Source of the DNA: Lewinella sp. 4G2
Lineage (GTDB): Bacteria; Bacteroidota; Bacteroidia; Chitinophagales; Saprospiraceae
Direction of reading: 5' to 3'
Length of the DNA stretch: 64,000 bases
NCBI RefSeq assembly: GCF_001625015.1
Contig: NZ_LVWJ02000014.1
Location: 744,001 to 808,000 of the forward strand
Positions 60,153-64,000 of this stretch are shown here, piece after piece. Position numbers and translations under genes: made by a program. The notes beneath the pieces were generated by a model. It did no database searches. It worked only from the letters and a program-made list of their open reading frames with translations, and had not been told where the DNA came from. Within the stretch, counting starts at the first letter, position 1; every line of letters starts with the position of its first letter.

Positions 60153-62489
60153 GTGAACAGAATTTACCTGTGGCTCTGCTTGCTCTGCCTTTCGGCCGGA
60201 GTGACCGCCCAAACGGAAGACATCAACAAAAACCCCTTCCGCCAACTCTACAATGAGTTGCCCACCCCAAACGTCTACCGTAACGCGGCCGGCGCCCCCG
60301 GCCACGAATACTGGCAGCAACAGGCGGATTACGAAATGGATATCCACCTTGACGACGAAGCGCAGCGAATCTACGGAACCTCCAACATCAAGTACCATAA
60401 TAACTCGCCGGATGCCCTGGATTACCTCTGGGTACAACTCGACCAGAACGTGCGCTCACTCGACAGTGACACGTACAAGATCGGTACGAATTCCGTCAAC
60501 GAACGGATGACCCTCAGCAGTCTTTCCCGCCTCGAACCTACGTTTGACGGTGGCTTTAAGATCGACTACGTGCAGGACGGAAGCGGCAAGCCAATGCGCT
60601 ACGTTATCCAAAAAACAATGATGCGGATCGATCTGCCAAGCATGCTGAAGCCGGGTGAATCGGTAGATCTGAAGCTGAAGTGGTGGTACAACATCAACGA
60701 CCGTATGAAGGACGGCGGCGGCCGATCCGGCTCGGAGTACTTCGAGGAGGATGATAACTACCTCTACACCATCGCCCAGTTCTACCCACGCATGGCTCTC
60801 TACACGGACAATGAAGGCTGGCAGAACAAGCAGTTCCTCGGCCGTGGTGAATTCACCCTGACCTTTGGTGACTACGACGTGAAGATTACCGTTCCGGCGG
60901 ACCACCTCGTGGCCTCGACCGGTACCCTCCAGAACCCTAATGACGTACTGACCCGCAAGCAGCGGAGTGCGCTTGATAAGGCCCGTAAGGAGTTCGTACA
61001 GCCCGTGATCATCGCCTCGCAGGAAGAAGCCATTGAGCGGGAAAAGACCAAGGTGAAGAAGGAAAAGACCTGGCACTACAAGGCCGAAAACGTGCGTGAC
61101 TTCGCCTTCTCCAGTTCCCGTAAGTTCATCTGGGATGCGATGGCCGTCAAGCAATCCGATGGTAGCACCGTGATGGCGATGTCGATGTACCCCAAGGAAG
61201 GTAACCCGCTGTGGGAGCGATTCAGTACCAAGGCCGTTGCGCACACCCTGAAGTGGTACAGCCACTATACGTTTGATTACCCCTACCCCGTCGCGTGGTC
61301 CATCAATGCCGCCAACATTGGTATGGAGTACCCGATGATCTGTTTCAACTTTGGCCGGGTAGAAGAAGACGGCACCTATAGCCAACGGACGAAGTACGGT
61401 ATGATCGGCGTAATTATTCATGAGGTCGGCCACAATTACTTCCCAATGATCGTTAACTCCGACGAGCGGCAGTGGACGTGGATGGACGAAGGCCTGAATA
61501 CCTTCCTGCAGTACCTCACCGAGCAGCAGTGGGAGCGCGACTACCCCAGCCGTCGCGGGCCCGCCGATAAGATCGTCGACTACATGAAGGGTGATAAGCA
61601 GTATATCTCCCCCATCATGACGAATTCGGAATCCATCTGGCAATTCGGTAATAACGCTTACGGCAAACCGGCGACGGCACTGAATATCCTCCGCGAAACG
61701 GTGATGGGCCGCGAGCAATTCGACTACGCTTTCAAGAAGTACGCCAACCGGTGGAAATTCAAACACCCCGCCCCCGCGGATCTCTTCCGTACCATGGAAG
61801 ATGCTTCGGCCATCGACCTGGATTGGTTCTGGCGCGGCTGGTTCTTTACGACGGACCACACCGACATCGCGCTGACCGACGTCCAACCCTTCCGGGCCAA
61901 TACCAAGAACCCAATGGTAGAGAATAACCTGACCCGTGAACAGCGGAAGGCAGCGGGAGAAAACATCAGCTCCATTCGCAACCGCGAAGAGATTGAACAG
62001 ACCTACGATGAGCAAGATCCCAGTCTTCGCGATTTCTATACGGACTACGACCCCCTCAACGCCAATTACCTTGATAAGAAGGAGTACGAGGAGTACTACG
62101 CCGGGTTAAGCGATGAAGAGAAAGCCGTACTTGATGCCAACAAGTACTACTATGAGCTCACCTTCGAAAACAAGGGTGGATTGGTCATGCCAATCATCCT
62201 GGAATTCACCTTTGCCGACGGTACCACCGAAGTGCAGCGCATCCCCGCCGAGATCTGGAAGATGGATTACAAGAAGGTGAGCAAAGTATTCCCGTTCACT
62301 AAAGAGGTAACCAAAATCAACTTGGACCCCTTCCTGGAAACGGCGGATACGGATCGGAGTAACAACTACTACCCTTCCCAAACGGAAACAAATCGTTTTG
62401 ACCTTTACCAGGGCCGCCGTCGTGGTGGTGGAGAAAACCCAATGCAACGCGACCGCCGCGCCAAGGAGGCTGAAGGGGCTGGCCGTTAG
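60153..62489 (+). CDS. Secreted M1 family metallopeptidase
   Basis: About 778 residues. With the GTG at 60153 the protein starts with a normal signal peptide (MNRIYLWLCLLCLSAGVTAQ); the frame upstream to 60120 is open but unlikely. The N-terminal beta domain (about 45-260) has YEMDIHLDDEAQRIYG. The catalytic gluzincin motif is IIHEVGHNYF (about 418-427), with the third zinc ligand Glu in WMDEGLNTFLQYL about 20 residues on. A helical C-terminal part follows. The usual GxMEN exopeptidase motif appears as NIGMEYPMI. It probably trims peptides in the periplasm or outside the cell. A terminator follows. Confidence 0.92.
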   Translation: MNRIYLWLCLLCLSAGVTAQTEDINKNPFRQLYNELPTPNVYRNAAGAPGHEYWQQQADYEMDIHLDDEAQRIYGTSNIKYHNNSPDALDYLWVQLDQNVRSLDSDTYKIGTNSVNERMTLSSLSRLEPTFDGGFKIDYVQDGSGKPMRYVIQKTMMRIDLPSMLKPGESVDLKLKWWYNINDRMKDGGGRSGSEYFEEDDNYLYTIAQFYPRMALYTDNEGWQNKQFLGRGEFTLTFGDYDVKITVPADHLVASTGTLQNPNDVLTRKQRSALDKARKEFVQPVIIASQEEAIEREKTKVKKEKTWHYKAENVRDFAFSSSRKFIWDAMAVKQSDGSTVMAMSMYPKEGNPLWERFSTKAVAHTLKWYSHYTFDYPYPVAWSINAANIGMEYPMICFNFGRVEEDGTYSQRTKYGMIGVIIHEVGHNYFPMIVNSDERQWTWMDEGLNTFLQYLTEQQWERDYPSRRGPADKIVDYMKGDKQYISPIMTNSESIWQFGNNAYGKPATALNILRETVMGREQFDYAFKKYANRWKFKHPAPADLFRTMEDASAIDLDWFWRGWFFTTDHTDIALTDVQPFRANTKNPMVENNLTREQRKAAGENISSIRNREEIEQTYDEQDPSLRDFYTDYDPLNANYLDKKEYEEYYAGLSDEEKAVLDANKYYYELTFENKGGLVMPIILEFTFADGTTEVQRIPAEIWKMDYKKVSKVFPFTKEVTKINLDPFLETADTDRSNNYYPSQTETNRFDLYQGRRRGGGENPMQRDRRAKEAEGAGR

Positions 62490-62531
62490 TAAATCGCCGC
62501 GCCATTACTGACCTTATTACTCCAACTTGGA

Positions 62532-62567
62532 GGGAAGGCCGGGTAGAGAGATCTGCCCGGCCTTCCC
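62532..62567 (+). terminator. Terminator of the M1 peptidase gene
   Basis: A perfect 12-bp GC-rich stem (62532-62543 with 62556-62567) with a 12-base loop and a weak T-rich tail, 43 bp after the stop codon. Confidence 0.75.
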
Positions 62568-62642
62568 GTATTTATCCTATTCCTATGCTGACCCGCGACG
62601 GTAGATCCGTCGTATTTTGCGGCCTCATAAATACAGCTTTTG

Positions 62643-63746
62643 ATGACCTACGACCGCCCCGACCTAACCATTATTTCCAGCGACGTACAGCCGGGTTCGC
62701 TGCGTTGGCGGAGCCCTTCGAACATTGCGTTGGTGAAGTACTGGGGGAAATACGGTGATCAATTGCCCCGCAACGCTTCCGTCAGCTTTACGCTGGATGG
62801 TGCGGCTACGGACACCACGCTGCACTACAACGTGAGAAAGGACCACGGTCAGGGGGTGGACGTCCAGCTATCCCTGGACGGTAAACTAAACGAAGGATTC
62901 AGCACGCGCACGGCAAAATTTTTCGAACGGCTTTTACCCATCTATCCCTTTTTGAAGCAATTAAGCTTCCGGATTGAAACCAATAATAGTTTCCCTCACT
63001 CCGCCGGTATCGCCAGCTCGGCGTCGGGGATGAGTGCCCTGGCCCTCTGCCTCGTCAGTTTGGAAGAAAAATTATTTGAGCCATTTAAGGACCGCGCCGC
63101 CTTCTTTCATAAGGCGAGTTACCTGGCCCGTTTGGGTTCGGGTAGTGCTTGCCGGTCCGTTTACGGTGGCGCAGCCGTTTGGGGTAAAGTCGATGGCGTC
63201 CCCACCAGCAGCGAAGAGTACGCCGTCGCGGTTACGGAAAAACTGCACCCAGTATTTCAGACTTACCACGACGATATTCTGCTGATCTCCAAATCAGAAA
63301 AGTCTGTCAGCAGTCGGGCCGGGCACGGTTTGATGGAGGGTAACCCTTACGCGCCCGCCCGGTACGCTCAAGCCAACCAGCGGACGAACGAGATGGTGGA
63401 GGTACTCAAAAGGGGAGACGTTGAGCGCTTCGGAGAGATCTTGGAGAGCGAGGCCCTTACTCTTCACGCACTGATGATGAGTAGCCAACCACCCTATGTT
63501 TTGATTCGGCCAAATACCCTGGCAGTGATTGAACGCTTGCAGGAATTTCGTTCATCAACCGGTATCCCACTCTACTTCACTTTGGATGCTGGCCCTAACC
63601 TCCACTTACTTTATCCAAATGTGGATGCCGCAAGTGTAAAACGCTTCATCCGGGAGCAGTTGCTGTATTTCTGCGAGGACCAAATGTACCTGGCCGATCG
63701 GGTAGGTAAGGGACCGGAGCAACTTGAAGTAAGTGTAAGTGATTGA
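62643..63746 (+). CDS. mvaD: Diphosphomevalonate decarboxylase
   Basis: MvaD makes isopentenyl diphosphate from mevalonate diphosphate using ATP, the last step of the mevalonate pathway. It is a 367-residue GHMP protein with WRSPSNIALVKYWGKYGDQLPRNASVSFTLD, the ATP loop SAGIASSASGMSALALCL, GSGSACRSVYGGAAVW and the catalytic Asp in YFTLDAGPNLHLLYP. The presence of this gene says the organism makes isoprenoids by the mevalonate route, as in several Bacteroidota lineages. Start is the ATG at 62643; a TTG three bases earlier is also in frame. Confidence 0.95.
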   Translation: MTYDRPDLTIISSDVQPGSLRWRSPSNIALVKYWGKYGDQLPRNASVSFTLDGAATDTTLHYNVRKDHGQGVDVQLSLDGKLNEGFSTRTAKFFERLLPIYPFLKQLSFRIETNNSFPHSAGIASSASGMSALALCLVSLEEKLFEPFKDRAAFFHKASYLARLGSGSACRSVYGGAAVWGKVDGVPTSSEEYAVAVTEKLHPVFQTYHDDILLISKSEKSVSSRAGHGLMEGNPYAPARYAQANQRTNEMVEVLKRGDVERFGEILESEALTLHALMMSSQPPYVLIRPNTLAVIERLQEFRSSTGIPLYFTLDAGPNLHLLYPNVDAASVKRFIREQLLYFCEDQMYLADRVGKGPEQLEVSVSD

Positions 63747-63812
63747 TAATCAGTATTTTACGTTCATATTGAGAGATGGTGAACCATGTTTTAACTCTAG
63801 TGTACTCTAGTT

Positions 63813-64000
63813 ATGCGCATCGTCCTGACCCTAAGTGCTCTCCTCGTCCTTTTCGTAGCTACTACGGCTTGCGGCCAACAAGCGGTGCCCGAGCGCCTGC
63901 TGACCCGCCACGCTCCACTTGATGATAAACTGAGCCGGCTACTATCAGTGGATGCTTACACCATCAGCGCAGAGGAGGCCGTCGATCTACGTGATGCCCT
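63813..64000 (+). CDS. Putative lipoprotein, 5' part only (rhodanese-like?)
   Basis: An open frame running off the window end; 62 codons are visible. It starts MRIVLTLSALLVLFVATTAC, a typical lipoprotein signal with Cys20, and continues GQQAVPERLLTRHAPLDDKLSRLL and YTISAEEAVDLRDA. The last stretch looks like the beginning of a rhodanese domain, which would make it the third such gene in the window, but too little is visible to be sure. Confidence 0.6.
   Translation, partial: MRIVLTLSALLVLFVATTACGQQAVPERLLTRHAPLDDKLSRLLSVDAYTISAEEAVDLRDA

Noticed and set aside
60456..62015. A 519-codon minus-strand frame opposite the M1 peptidase
   Set aside because: The plus strand encodes a complete metallopeptidase with HEVGH and Glu ligand; the minus frame is its shadow.
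1..64000. tRNA, rRNA, CRISPR, riboswitch, phage and transposase genes
   Set aside because: I looked through the intergenic stretches for tRNA arms, direct-repeat arrays and mobile-element proteins and saw none that I could support.

Overview
The window reads as chromosome of a Bacteroidota bacterium, most likely of the Saprospiria/Lewinella type. The clues are a secreted glycoside hydrolase ending in a type IX secretion sorting domain, a TamL-type outer-membrane lipoprotein, DUF5916, DUF1800 and DUF4175 proteins, small Crp-like regulators, frequent GTG/TTG starts and little Shine-Dalgarno signal, all at fairly high GC. Placement below phylum level is inference. No rRNA, tRNA, CRISPR array, transposase or prophage was seen.

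Layout. 0-16.7 kb is mostly minus strand: a DUF1800 gene cut by the window edge, lemA with two TPM-domain genes, meaB, an M42 peptidase, a GH9 cellulase, a patatin/beta-barrel phospholipase, rlmB, a CotH-like protein, an aldose epimerase (plus strand), pdhA and a secreted esterase. 16.7-30.8 kb holds a tiny lipoprotein, RDD and TauE membrane proteins, tamL, a SpoU methylase, an MBL-rhodanese fusion next to a SulP transporter, a triple FAS1 lipoprotein, yidD, a periplasmic thioredoxin, lgt, a Crp-like regulator and a DinB protein. 30.8-40.8 kb (minus) holds an ECF sigma/anti-sigma/surface-protein operon, rodA, a SPOR protein, deoC, secA and a kinase-like protein. 41.4-47.7 kb holds a dehydrogenase, a DUF5916 outer-membrane protein, two overlapping rhodanese genes and a comEC-like gene. 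48.5-64 kb is almost all plus strand: ctaA, a DUF4175 coiled-coil protein, an RsbW-like ATPase with ybeY, the thrA-thrB-thrC operon, an M1 peptidase, mvaD and a truncated lipoprotein gene.

Two non-coding regions stand out. The 777-bp gap at 47740-48516 carries a cluster of DnaA boxes (two perfect) followed by a strongly AT-rich stretch directly before ctaA, and is a good candidate for the chromosomal replication origin. About 11.5 kb away, just after thrC, lie two near-perfect parS-like palindromes, the expected loading sites for ParB close to an origin. Gene direction supports this: nearly everything right of 48.5 kb runs away from the candidate origin.

The least explained signal is a short dispersed repeat with consensus GGGCGCTGNCGCAGGTGC. 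I found 17 copies in 64 kb, in both orientations, between genes and inside genes in several reading frames. Many copies sit in tolerant places (signal peptides, linkers, protein tails). About nine copies are followed, 7-10 nt later, by a second motif resembling GGGCAAGCA. One copy lies between two DnaA boxes, and an inverted pair brackets the parS sites. A second family, a 25-nt 'actacagactatagac...' sequence, occurs as a long hairpin between convergent genes and again just before the TauE gene.
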